Positions 5,586 through 12,697 of a stretch of 12,697 bases of DNA are shown piece after piece (position 1 is the first letter of the stretch; the number at the start of each line of letters is the position of its first letter). The stretch spans positions 1 to 12,697 of the forward strand of contig JAAZLY010000039.1 in assembly GCA_012799115.1 (NCBI GenBank). The letters are read 5' to 3'. The notes under the pieces are model-generated. The model did not search any database. It was not told the origin of the DNA and saw only the letters and a program-made list of their open reading frames with translations. The stretch is from Bacillota bacterium. GTDB lineage: Bacteria; Bacillota; Limnochordia; Darwinibacteriales; Darwinibacteriaceae. The translations under genes and the position numbers were made by a program.

Positions 5586-7730
5586 ATGCCTAAGGTAGCA
5601 AAAGTGCCTGTTGTTATGCAGATGGAAACACTTGAATGCGGGGCTGCTTCTCTCGGTATGGTTTTAGCTTATTATGGCAAGTGGTTGCCCCTAGAGCAGC
5701 TTCGTGCCGATTGTGGTGTCTCCCGGGATGGTTGTAATGCACGCAACTTGCTGATCGCGGCCCGGGCTCACGGACTAAGAGCCGAAGGTTATCGCATGGA
5801 ACCAGAGGACTTGAGAGACATTACCTTCCCAGCCATTATTCATTGGGACTTTAATCACTTTGTTGTGCTGAACGGGTTTAAGAAGAAAAAGGCGGTCATC
5901 AATGATCCCGGTCGAGGAACGATCGAGGTCGACCTTGACGAATTCGACAAATCCTTTACAGGCGTTGTCCTTTGCTTCGAAACTACGGACGACTTTGCCC
6001 CTTCTGGCAAGCCCAAGAGTGTCTGGGATTTTGCCAGAAAGAGGCTGACCGGTACCAGCACTGCCTTTGCCTTTGTCATTCTCACCGGTTTGCTCACAGC
6101 CGGAATCGGCATTATTATTCCGGTGTTCTCGCGCGTGTTTATGGACCACATTCTTACGGGAAAAAACCGGGAGTGGCTGGTCCCTTTTTGGGCGGCAGTT
6201 GCTTTCACTTTACTTTTTCAATTTGTGGTTTCCGCTCTTCAAGGCGTCTACTGGCTGAAAATAGAAGGTAAGCTAGCGATTGAGGCCAACGCCTCATTCA
6301 TGTGGCATGTCCTCAGACTGCCGGTAGAATTCTTCGCCCAGCGCTCCATTGGCGACATTTCCTCCCGTCAGGCCGGCAATGAAGCCATTGCCTCTACACT
6401 GATCGGCCAGTTAGCTCCAATTTTCTTGAACACCATTTTGCTCCTACTCTATCTGGGCATCATGCTCAGATATAATATCCTTCTTGCCATCATCGGGATG
6501 GCCGCTGCTTTGCTGAACATTCTTGCAGTTCGTCTGATCGCGGAAAAACGAGTCAATCTGAGTAGACTTGTCATGCGTGATGGGGGGAAACTCTCCGGCG
6601 TCACCATGGCTGGTTTTGAGATGATCGAGACGATCAAAGCGTCTGGGGCAGAAAACAACTTCTTTCAGCGCTGGGCAGGATACTTTGCCAAACAAAGCAA
6701 TGCCCAGGTGAACTTCAACCGGGCCAACCAGTTTTTCGGTATGATTCCCCCTCTGATTCAGCAAGGAACGAATATTGCGGTCTTGGTCATCGGGGTCTAC
6801 TTAATCTTGGACGGAGCCTTTACCATCGGCATGCTCCTTGCTTTCCAAGGTCTCTTGATCTCCTTCCTTACGCCTGTTAACCAGCTCGTTGGAGTGTCCC
6901 AAGGGATGATTGAGATGCGTTCGCACATGGAGCGGGTCGAAGATGTCTTTAACTACGAAGCAGACGTGCCTGGACAGCCAGGGAATCCCCCCTCCAATGT
7001 GGGAGAGGGCAAACTCAGAGGTGAAGTGGAACTAAAAGATATCACCTTCGGTTATAGCAAACTTGCCCCGCCCCTCATCTCCGATTTCTCCTTGCACCTA
7101 AAGGCAGGGGGCAGCGTGGCTTTTGTCGGCGGTTCAGGTAGCGGTAAGTCCACTCTGGCTAAACTTATCGCCGGGCTTTATGAGCCTTGGGCAGGGGAGA
7201 TCCGCTTTGACCAGGTTCGCAGAGATGCGATCCAGCGAGGCAGACTCACCAGTTCTGTGGCCTGCGTGGATCAGGAGATTGTCCTTTTTGAAGACAGTAT
7301 AATGGACAATCTGACCATGTGGGACAACACCCTAGACGAATCCACTGTGATTCAGGCCTGCAAAGATGCCCAGATCCACGAGGAAATTATGGCTAGGGAA
7401 GGCGGTTACTCCCATGTGGTTAAAGAAGGCGGCAAGAATTTCTCTGGGGGGCAGAGGCAGCGCTTAGAGATTGCCCGGGCTTTAGCCCAGGAGCCTACGC
7501 TTCTGATTTTGGATGAAGCTACAAGCGCCCTCGATACGAAGACTGAAGAGCTTTTAATGCAGGCTATTAGAGAACGGGGAATCTCTTTGATCATTGTGGC
7601 CCATCGTCTCTCAACGATTCGAGATTGTGATGAGATCATAGTCCTAGATGCAGGTGGCGTTGTGGAGCGGGGAACCCATGAAGAATTGATGGAAATTGGC
7701 GGCAAGTACTCGGCTCTAATTAGCCATTGA
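5586..7730 (+). CDS. C39 peptidase/permease/ATPase of an NHLM/NHLP bacteriocin exporter
   Basis: The 714-residue ABC exporter both cuts double-glycine leaders and transports the product. The N-terminal C39 domain (about 1-135) has all catalytic residues: oxyanion Q12, C18 in ECGAASLGMVL, H91 in FNHFVVLNGF and D107 in INDPGRG. Residues 155-430 are the six-helix permease. The ATPase (about 480-714) has Walker A GGSGSGKST (515-523), Q-loop Q563, signature FSGGQ (619-623), Walker B LLILDE (639-644, catalytic E644) and H673. It matches the NHLM ABC1 family (TIGR03796 type, from memory) in length and domain order. GGGGGG (5575-5580) lies five bases before the ATG. It should act as a heterodimer with the protein at 7748, and its expected substrate is the peptide at 3237. 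The intact triad contrasts with the serine in the secreted C39-like protein. Confidence 0.95.
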   Translation: MPKVAKVPVVMQMETLECGAASLGMVLAYYGKWLPLEQLRADCGVSRDGCNARNLLIAARAHGLRAEGYRMEPEDLRDITFPAIIHWDFNHFVVLNGFKKKKAVINDPGRGTIEVDLDEFDKSFTGVVLCFETTDDFAPSGKPKSVWDFARKRLTGTSTAFAFVILTGLLTAGIGIIIPVFSRVFMDHILTGKNREWLVPFWAAVAFTLLFQFVVSALQGVYWLKIEGKLAIEANASFMWHVLRLPVEFFAQRSIGDISSRQAGNEAIASTLIGQLAPIFLNTILLLLYLGIMLRYNILLAIIGMAAALLNILAVRLIAEKRVNLSRLVMRDGGKLSGVTMAGFEMIETIKASGAENNFFQRWAGYFAKQSNAQVNFNRANQFFGMIPPLIQQGTNIAVLVIGVYLILDGAFTIGMLLAFQGLLISFLTPVNQLVGVSQGMIEMRSHMERVEDVFNYEADVPGQPGNPPSNVGEGKLRGEVELKDITFGYSKLAPPLISDFSLHLKAGGSVAFVGGSGSGKSTLAKLIAGLYEPWAGEIRFDQVRRDAIQRGRLTSSVACVDQEIVLFEDSIMDNLTMWDNTLDESTVIQACKDAQIHEEIMAREGGYSHVVKEGGKNFSGGQRQRLEIARALAQEPTLLILDEATSALDTKTEELLMQAIRERGISLIIVAHRLSTIRDCDEIIVLDAGGVVERGTHEELMEIGGKYSALISH

Positions 7731-7747
7731 GAGCGGGGGTGGAGCAG

Positions 7748-9916
7748 ATGTCATTCGAACAGCAGTTGCAAAGGCGAATGGATTACGATGATCAACTGAT
7801 GGAAGAAGCCTTCGACAATCTGGCAGCTGTCCTAGGGATGCAAAAGGGCCCTAGGCAGACGGAAGTCAAAGAAGAAGAGGTGCAAAGGGCTCTAGAGGCC
7901 ATCTTCGCAGCTCTATCTGTGCAGGTGCCCCAGGTCCCCGATGAGATCACCGACCTCCATGCCCGACTAGAGTGCATGTGTAGGTCGTCGGGGGTTATGA
8001 CCCGACGTGTGGAACTTACGGGAATCTGGTGGACGAAAACCCATGGTCCCCTCCTTGGCAACCTGAAAACGGGTCAGGTTGTGGCCCTCCTGCCTAGTGG
8101 GTTTTCTGGCTATACCTTTTTTGATGCAGAGCTTGGTAAGAAGGTCAGGGTGAACGAAGCAACAGCTCATAGGCTCGAGACAGATGCCTATACCTTTCAT
8201 CGGGCTCTGCCCGACAAGAAACTGAGCCTCTTTGACTTGGTTATGTTTATCGTGCGTTCTCTCAACGCAGCAGATCTTCTCCTTGTTCTGGGAATTAGTC
8301 TGCTAGTGAGTTTGCTGGGCATGTTTACTCCATATATGAACAAGCAAATCTTCGATAGTGTGATTCCCAGTGGAACCAAGGGCGATCTGCTACCAGTTGC
8401 TATCCTCCTGGCAGGCGGTGCAATCGGAGTCTCCCTCTTTGCCATGGTCCGAACTTTGGTCTTAATGCGCCTGAGGGATAAGATCAGTATCTCTGTGCAA
8501 AGCGCCGCGATGGCCCGGCTGTTTACACTTCCCGCCGGCTTCTTTAAGGACTATTCCGCTGGAGAAATTTCCAATCGAGCCATGAGCGTAAGCGTTTTAA
8601 GTAATATGTTGTCGGATACAGTTTTGACAAGTGGCTTGGCCGCCCTATTTTCCTTTGTCTATCTTGTGCAGATGGTGAGTTTTGCACCTGTCTTGGTGGG
8701 TCCTGCATTGCTCTCGATCGTTGCAGTTCTTGTCTTTACCATCCTCACGGGCCTTGCCAGGCAAAGACTCTCTCGTAAGCAAACTAAGCTGGAGGCGAAG
8801 ATGGGCGGCTTTGTATTTAACCTGCTGGGAGGTGTGCAGAAGATCAAGCTGGCAGGAGCGGAGAAAAGAGCTTTCGCCAGATGGGCCAGGCAGTATAAGG
8901 AGATTGGCAAGCTTACCTATGCCCCTCCCCTCTTTCTGCGCCTGAACAGCGCGATATCTAGAAGTCTGTTCTTAGGCGGCACCTTGCTACTTTACTACGT
9001 GGCTGGCACTAGCCAGGTCTCTCCCTCGGATTACATTGCCTTTAGCATTGCCTATGGTGCAGTTAGTAGTGCTATTCTGGCTTTAGGCAGTGTGGCCATG
9101 ACCTTGGCAAGTGTCAAACCTATGCTTGAAATGGTGGAACCGATCTTAGCTACCGTTCCAGAGATTGATGAGAACAAGATTCAGGTTACTGATCTTTCAG
9201 GTCAGATTGAGGTTTCCAGTGTCACCTTCAGCTATGATGAGGCTGGTGTCGTTCTAAATAAACTGAGCCTCAAGGTGCAACCAGGGGAGTATGTGGCGAT
9301 TGTGGGGAGATCCGGGTCTGGTAAATCAACCTTGATGCGAATTCTCTTGGGCTTTGAAGAACCTAGTTCTGGCGCGGTGTATTATGATGGGCATGACCTT
9401 CGTACCCTGGATGTACGGAGCGTTAGGCAGTGCATTGGGGTCGATCTGCAAAATGGCAAGCTGTTTTCAGGTGACATTTTCTCCAATATCATTATAACTG
9501 CTCCTTGGAGCACTATGGACGATGCCTGGGAAGCAGCCCGTCTAGCAGGAATCGACGATGATATCCGTGCAATGCCCATGGGGATGCACACCATGATCGG
9601 TGAAGGAAGCGGAGGTATCTCCGGGGGCCAGAAACAGAGGATTCTCATTGCCCGGACGCTGATCTCCAAACCCAAGATCCTGCTCTTGGACGAAGCTACA
9701 TCGGCTCTGGATAATATCACCCAACAGCACGTTGCAAATAGCCTAGCTTCTCTGGGGTGCACTAGAATTGTCATTGCCCACAGGCTTTCCACGGTGAAGG
9801 ATTGCGATCGGATCGTCGTTCTTGATCAGGGTGAGATTGTGGAAGAAGGCAGCTATGAGGAGCTCATGGCTAAGAAAGGTTTGTTTTACGAATTAGCAGC
9901 GCGGCAGACAATTTAG
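7748..9916 (+). CDS. Partner permease/ATPase of the NHLM/NHLP exporter
   Basis: This second ABC half-transporter (722 residues) matches the NHLM ABC2 family (TIGR03797 type, from memory). It has no peptidase domain. Instead a soluble 160-residue N-terminal region ends in the family's typical W-W...GPLLGNL...VALLP...Y pattern (94-122) and F-H-R-A-L-P. The permease spans about 170-460. The ATPase has Walker A GRSGSGKST (520-528), Q568, signature ISGGQ (624-628), Walker B ILLLDE (644-649) and H678, so both halves of the pair look able to hydrolyse ATP. I chose the ATG at 7748, with GGGGG (7735-7739) eight bases upstream. A frame-open TTG at 7727 overlaps the previous stop but lacks a ribosome site. 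The gap to the previous gene is 17 bases. Confidence 0.95.
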   Translation: MSFEQQLQRRMDYDDQLMEEAFDNLAAVLGMQKGPRQTEVKEEEVQRALEAIFAALSVQVPQVPDEITDLHARLECMCRSSGVMTRRVELTGIWWTKTHGPLLGNLKTGQVVALLPSGFSGYTFFDAELGKKVRVNEATAHRLETDAYTFHRALPDKKLSLFDLVMFIVRSLNAADLLLVLGISLLVSLLGMFTPYMNKQIFDSVIPSGTKGDLLPVAILLAGGAIGVSLFAMVRTLVLMRLRDKISISVQSAAMARLFTLPAGFFKDYSAGEISNRAMSVSVLSNMLSDTVLTSGLAALFSFVYLVQMVSFAPVLVGPALLSIVAVLVFTILTGLARQRLSRKQTKLEAKMGGFVFNLLGGVQKIKLAGAEKRAFARWARQYKEIGKLTYAPPLFLRLNSAISRSLFLGGTLLLYYVAGTSQVSPSDYIAFSIAYGAVSSAILALGSVAMTLASVKPMLEMVEPILATVPEIDENKIQVTDLSGQIEVSSVTFSYDEAGVVLNKLSLKVQPGEYVAIVGRSGSGKSTLMRILLGFEEPSSGAVYYDGHDLRTLDVRSVRQCIGVDLQNGKLFSGDIFSNIIITAPWSTMDDAWEAARLAGIDDDIRAMPMGMHTMIGEGSGGISGGQKQRILIARTLISKPKILLLDEATSALDNITQQHVANSLASLGCTRIVIAHRLSTVKDCDRIVVLDQGEIVEEGSYEELMAKKGLFYELAARQTI

Positions 9917-9944
9917 GGCTGAATCGAGGATAGGGGGAGACAGG

Positions 9945-11093
9945 ATGGTTCAATGGAGGAGAGAACGCAGAGAGCAATTTGCTTTGTTTTCCTTGCTGCT
10001 CCTTTTGGTCTTGGGCCTGTGCCTGACGGGGTGCGAGCCACAGGATAAGGCCTCGGAGAAGGTGATCTATGTACCGGTTTTGGCCGATGCCAGCTGGCTT
10101 TTGGAAGACGGCTCCTTTATGAAGGGTGTAGAGATGGCGGTTGAAGAACTCAATGGGGAATATGGGGAGCGGGGATTCGTCGTTAAGACCGCTGTCATTG
10201 ACGATCAAGCCCGCTATGAACTGGGGGTAGAAAAGGCGATGGAACTGGCTGCTGACCCCTCGGTGACCGCGGTCTTGAATCTTCAGAACTTCGATGTGAG
10301 CAAGACTACCGCCGACATCTTAGCCCGCAGCAAGCGGCCTATACTCTTTCCTTACGGAGCTTATGACAGTCTCTTCACTAAGGGAAACAACTATTTGTTT
10401 TGTGGAGTACCTTCATTTTCCGATCTTGGTCAAGCCATGGCTCTGTATGTCAAAGAGCATGGATTTAGGCGCATTGCCGTTTATTACAATGGAGTACAAA
10501 GTCAGAATGAATTGGTTACAGCCTTTGAGCTGGCTTTGATGGACAGTCAGGCAAAGATTGTGGACTACGTTTCCTCCATTGTTTCCAGCAGTCACTTTAC
10601 TCCAATTTATAATCGGTGGGAAGCCCTTGGGGTCGATGCAGTTGTCATCGCCCAGTATGGACTGCCAGAGGCCTTTGCAGTTCTTGAAATTATTCGGGAA
10701 AGGGATCAGCGGTTGGCAGTCATTGGCGAACCTATCTTTAACCGGGCCAATGTGTTAGCGCAGCATAAGGAAGCAGCGGAAGGCATGGTGGTTCCTTCTA
10801 CCTTAGTCCTGGAAGAGAGTAGCTTGCTCCTGGATTTTCAGAGCCGATACAGCGAGAAGTATGGCGAGGAGGCTGACACCTGGGCGGTACAGGGCTATGA
10901 TATGATGCGTCTTGTAGCAGATAACTTTGTTGCCCTGGAAAACCCCGAACCATCGGTCTTGGCTTCTACCTTGCACAGTGAAGAGGGATACCAAGGGGCA
11001 GGGCGGAGGATTCGTTTTGAACCAGGCGGTGCCTTGGTTGTAGATATTGCCAAATTGCCAATGCTAACGAGTCGAAATGGTCGATTTGAATAG
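9945..11093 (+). CDS. Lipoprotein with a branched-chain-amino-acid-type binding-protein fold
   Basis: The 382-residue product resembles type-1 periplasmic binding proteins (Peripla_BP_6: LivJ and AmiC relatives). The signal ends in L-T-G-C with lipidated C30, so it is anchored outside. From residue 40 the order of elements fits: a VIYVPVLAD strand, the FMKGVEMAVEELNG helix, the domain switch near 105-125, GFRRIAVYYN near 174-183, then GVDAVVIAQYG. No cognate permease or ATPase of the amino-acid type is in the window, so it may sense or bind a ligand rather than feed uptake. GGGGGAG (9933-9939) sits five bases before the ATG, and the gap after the exporter is 28 bases, so it is in the export operon. 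It could bind the exported peptide or a breakdown product, but that is inference; an uptake component stranded by rearrangement is the alternative. Confidence 0.85.
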   Translation: MVQWRRERREQFALFSLLLLLVLGLCLTGCEPQDKASEKVIYVPVLADASWLLEDGSFMKGVEMAVEELNGEYGERGFVVKTAVIDDQARYELGVEKAMELAADPSVTAVLNLQNFDVSKTTADILARSKRPILFPYGAYDSLFTKGNNYLFCGVPSFSDLGQAMALYVKEHGFRRIAVYYNGVQSQNELVTAFELALMDSQAKIVDYVSSIVSSSHFTPIYNRWEALGVDAVVIAQYGLPEAFAVLEIIRERDQRLAVIGEPIFNRANVLAQHKEAAEGMVVPSTLVLEESSLLLDFQSRYSEKYGEEADTWAVQGYDMMRLVADNFVALENPEPSVLASTLHSEEGYQGAGRRIRFEPGGALVVDIAKLPMLTSRNGRFE

Positions 11094-11123
11094 AACCAGT
11101 CTCCAGACAAGGGGGTACGTGTC

Positions 11124-11540
11124 ATGACAAATAGGCGGTTACTAGCAGTAGCCCCCCTCATTATACTCGCTACGGTCTTTGTTTTTGCCGCGCTTGGGAC
11201 CAGCGGGGAAGAGGGCATCGTTAAATACACTTTGTATATCGGCCTCAATGATAAGGACACCTATCAACAGGAGATTTCCACGGAAGAAGCGGAGGCCCTG
11301 GTGGAGGAGATCACCTTAAAGCACGCCGACGGGTTTACTAGAATCATCGCCAAGGGAGCTTACAAAGATGGTGCAGGGGTCGTAACCTTCGAGAACAGCC
11401 TGATCTATGAGTTTCTCTTTGTTACTGAAGAAAAGATCAATAGAATCATGGATGAGGTCCTCGTAGCGTTAAACCAGGAGTCTATCCTGGTGGAGACCCA
11501 AACGGTAGATGCTATGTTCTACCAGACTGCAAGGCCATAA
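11124..11540 (+). CDS. Membrane-anchored small protein, DUF3574-like
   Basis: The 138-residue protein has one hydrophobic segment (about 5-24) that could be an uncleaved anchor or signal, and no lipobox. The rest reads like the DUF3574 family, small alpha/beta proteins of unknown function: YTLYIGL near 35-41, an acidic helix with EEAEALVEEI, ADGFTRIIAKGAYKD near 68-82, and QESILVET near 118-125 before an aromatic end. I judged this by eye, so the family call is tentative. GGGGG (11111-11115) lies eight bases before the ATG. It follows the binding lipoprotein by 30 bases and ends the operon; a hairpin terminator stands 90 bases on. The role in the peptide locus is unknown. Confidence 0.7.
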   Translation: MTNRRLLAVAPLIILATVFVFAALGTSGEEGIVKYTLYIGLNDKDTYQQEISTEEAEALVEEITLKHADGFTRIIAKGAYKDGAGVVTFENSLIYEFLFVTEEKINRIMDEVLVALNQESILVETQTVDAMFYQTARP

Positions 11541-11628
11541 TCTGAGGGAAAGTTGTCTGGGTAATCCTTGCCCTGGACTGATGGGCCCTTGGTTGATGAA
11601 GCAATGAACTAGCCCCCGACTGGAAAGA

Positions 11629-11658
11629 AGAACCTAGGGTGTTTACACCCCAGGTTCT
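11629..11658. terminator. Bidirectional hairpin between convergent units
   Basis: AGAACCT (11629-11635) pairs with AGGTTCT (11652-11658), followed by an A-C mismatch and GGGTG (11637-11641) with CACCC (11646-11650) around a TTTA loop. On the minus strand it is followed by TCTTTCC-like pyrimidines, and on the plus strand by CTCAG. It best serves the minus-strand lipoprotein gene and may also stop the export operon. The rest of 11541-11722 shows nothing else. Confidence 0.6.
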
Positions 11659-11722
11659 CTCAGATGCTTGGATGGATGAAGGACACAACACAAACGGCTT
11701 AGGAACACGGGAGTGACGTTCT

Positions 11723-12229
11723 TTATCGCTTTGCTCCGTAACTTACATCAAGGAAATCGTTTATCCCGTTGAATTTCCACCTTTTCCCGACCTTGATCAA
11801 CTCAAATGGGTCTACGTCCCTGGTGAATTCGGAGCTAGAAGCTGGAGTTTGAGCGACAAGTGTCACGTGTACAGCCATGTTGGAAACGGTTGCCGTCTTC
11901 CCGTCGCCACTAATCAAGACATCAGACTCCGCGTCCAAAATCTCGAATGTCTCTAGGCTAGCTCCTCCGATCTTGAGAGGAATCGAGAGGGACACATGAA
12001 TGATGGCTTGGACGTCTTCCCTGTCAAATGTACCCACTTCGAAAGTTAACGGATAACTCCAGAGATCCGCTATTTTGGCCGCATCTTGGCTTATGAAGGT
12101 AGCAGACACTTCCTCAAAAAACTCCTCAACTGTCTGGCCTTTAGCCCATGATCCGAGACAACCCGCGAACAATAAACCAACAAAAACCAACACAACTAGA
12201 TTGCTTAGCACCCGCATTCTTGAAAACAC
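11723..12229 (-). CDS. Small lipoprotein, possibly NTF2-like
   Basis: The start is best placed at the GTG at 12229: a GGAGG (12238-12242) lies exactly eight bases upstream. A longer frame from a GTG at 12247 would place that ribosome site inside the gene. The resulting 168-residue protein has a lipoprotein signal, M-F-S-R-M-R-V-L-S-N, a hydrophobic run, then F-A-G-C with lipidated C24. The mature part opens with TVEEFFEEVSATFISQDAAK, an acidic helix, followed by IADLW and alternating beta strands, and ends in GKRWKFNGINDF. That helix-then-curved-sheet order with a final K-x-W-K-F strand is typical of NTF2-like domains, but the call is by eye. It stands alone on the minus strand, with its own sigma-H-like promoter, converging on the export operon. 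The ligand is unknown. Confidence 0.8.
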   Translation of the reverse strand: MFSRMRVLSNLVVLVFVGLLFAGCLGSWAKGQTVEEFFEEVSATFISQDAAKIADLWSYPLTFEVGTFDREDVQAIIHVSLSIPLKIGGASLETFEILDAESDVLISGDGKTATVSNMAVHVTLVAQTPASSSEFTRDVDPFELIKVGKRWKFNGINDFLDVSYGAKR

Positions 12230-12262
12230 GCACTTCGCCTCCGACACTTAGGATGCGATTTT

Positions 12263-12289
12263 TTTCGCCATAAAAAAACCATTTCCTGC
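12263..12289 (-). promoter_or_regulatory. Candidate sigma-H promoter for the minus-strand lipoprotein
   Basis: Read on the minus strand, GCAGGAAAT (12289-12281) fits the sigma-H -35 pattern RnAGGAwWW. After 11 bases, GGCGAAA (12269-12263) fits RnnGAAT except for the last T. The predicted start near 12256 leaves a leader of about 27 bases containing the GGAGG at 12238-12242, so promoter, ribosome site and start codon line up well. It would link expression to the transition to stationary phase if the factor is truly sigma-H. Confidence 0.55.
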
Positions 12290-12461
12290 TAGTTTAAGAC
12301 AGCTAATGGAAAAATGCGAGGGGCTTTGTGCTAAGGTTTGACAAGTCCAAAAACGCTCTGGACAGGATTATCTTCTGCAACCTGTCATCTAGGAGGTGAA
12401 GGTTTAGGCACTCGGCAGCTCCATCAACTTGCACTCCTATGTACCTTTTGACATACATTGA

Positions 12462-12489
12462 GAAGGAAATACGACATGTGTGGCAGAAA
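12462..12489 (+). promoter_or_regulatory. Candidate sigma-H-type promoter near the right edge
   Basis: GAAGGAAAT (12462-12470) fits the -35 pattern RnAGGAwWW. After 12 bases comes GCAGAAA (12483-12489), the same -10-like word and spacing as at 4470-4497. A G-run (12511-12516) and an ATG at 12522 follow, but that frame closes after 14 codons. Confidence 0.35.
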
Positions 12490-12528
12490 GTTGATCTATA
12501 ACGATTGAGAGGGGGGAAGATATGCACT

Positions 12529-12678
12529 TTGACAACACACAAAGCGCCAGAACTTTCCTTGCCTAGGGAAGTTGACGAGGAAGTGGTTGATCGAACATTC
12601 GGCGGGTGCCACTCGGATGCCATATCCGTGAAGAAGGTACAAATCCCGAAGGTGACTTCGGAGACAAAAACCTTCTAA
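12529..12678 (+). CDS. Possible 49-residue peptide from a TTG start (doubtful)
   Basis: This weak candidate starts at TTG, 12 bases after GGGGGG (12511-12516), and runs 49 codons to TAA at 12676-12678. The product starts MTTHKAPELSLPREVDEEVV and has a mid-protein F-G-G before one cysteine, but threonine at -4 does not fit a C39 leader. A hairpin CCGAAG-GTGA-CTTCGG (12646-12661) lies inside it. The stop overlaps an ATG (12678) that could open a gene beyond the window. It could equally be chance or a remnant of a longer gene. Confidence 0.2.
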   Translation: MTTHKAPELSLPREVDEEVVDRTFGGCHSDAISVKKVQIPKVTSETKTF

Positions 12679-12697
12679 TGGCTTGGGGTTTTCGCGC

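Larger units (their letters stand above)
12290..12697. other. 408-base stretch without a confident gene
   Basis: No frame gives a convincing protein. Visible elements are a hairpin GACAGG (12361-12366) with CCTGTC (12381-12386), a perfect AGGAGGTGA ribosome-like site (12391-12399) with no start codon at a usable distance, a candidate promoter at 12462-12489, and a small open frame at 12529-12678. In one plus frame (from 12307) only two stops (one after the AGGAGG site, one near 12494) interrupt about 120 codons, which could mean a decayed gene. A minus-strand frame of 106 codons lacks a ribosome site. Confidence 0.4.

Noticed and set aside
12338..12533. Three TTGACA hexamers (12338, 12448, 12528)
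   Set aside because: None has a -10-like word at 16-18 bases, so they are not called as sigma-A promoters.
12303..12623. 106-codon minus-strand frame at the right edge
   Set aside because: No ribosome site before its ATG, composition unlike a folded protein, and it crosses the promoter-like motif on the other strand.
12646..12661. CCGAAG-GTGA-CTTCGG hairpin as part of a structured RNA or intron
   Set aside because: A single GNRA-type hairpin with no further recognisable intron or riboswitch domains and no T-run.

Overview
The window looks like a Bacillota (Firmicutes) chromosome segment, probably from a spore-forming, clostridia-like or related deep-branching lineage. The reasons are strong Shine-Dalgarno sites before every gene, several lipoproteins with short lipoboxes, Rho-independent terminators, sigma-H-like promoter motifs and moderate base composition. 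No tRNA, rRNA, CRISPR array or intact insertion sequence is visible. I cannot name the species.

Layout. (1) 1-662: two tandem paralogous genes for small beta-rich proteins of unknown function, the first cut by the window edge, followed by a terminator. (2) 822-3031: a lipoprotein with an Ig-like domain, converging on a minus-strand AI-2E/PerM-family membrane protein; their stop codons overlap. (3) 3237-4378: a 62-residue double-glycine precursor peptide with five cysteines, then a secreted papain-fold C39-like protein whose catalytic cysteine position is serine. (4) 4379-4678: a 300-base gap with a strong hairpin, a candidate sigma-H-type promoter, a short leader and a terminator. (5) 4679-11540: a five-gene operon made of an NHLM-type HlyD adaptor, a C39 peptidase/permease/ATPase, a partner permease/ATPase, a type-1 periplasmic-binding-fold lipoprotein and a membrane-anchored DUF3574-like protein. 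(6) 11541-12697: a shared terminator, a minus-strand lipoprotein with its own sigma-H-like promoter, and about 400 bases with no confident gene.

How it fits together: blocks 3 and 5 form a self-contained peptide production and export locus. The peptide at 3237 has the leader features read by C39 peptidases. The ABC protein at 5586 carries an intact C39 domain to remove that leader, the ABC protein at 7748 is its usual partner, and the HlyD protein couples them to the outer face. No modification enzyme (LanM, radical SAM, YcaO) is present, so the product is probably an unmodified, cysteine-rich, possibly metal-binding or disulfide-linked peptide. The dead-looking C39-fold protein and the orphan binding lipoprotein are the unusual additions. 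They could act in binding, immunity or sensing, but that is inference.
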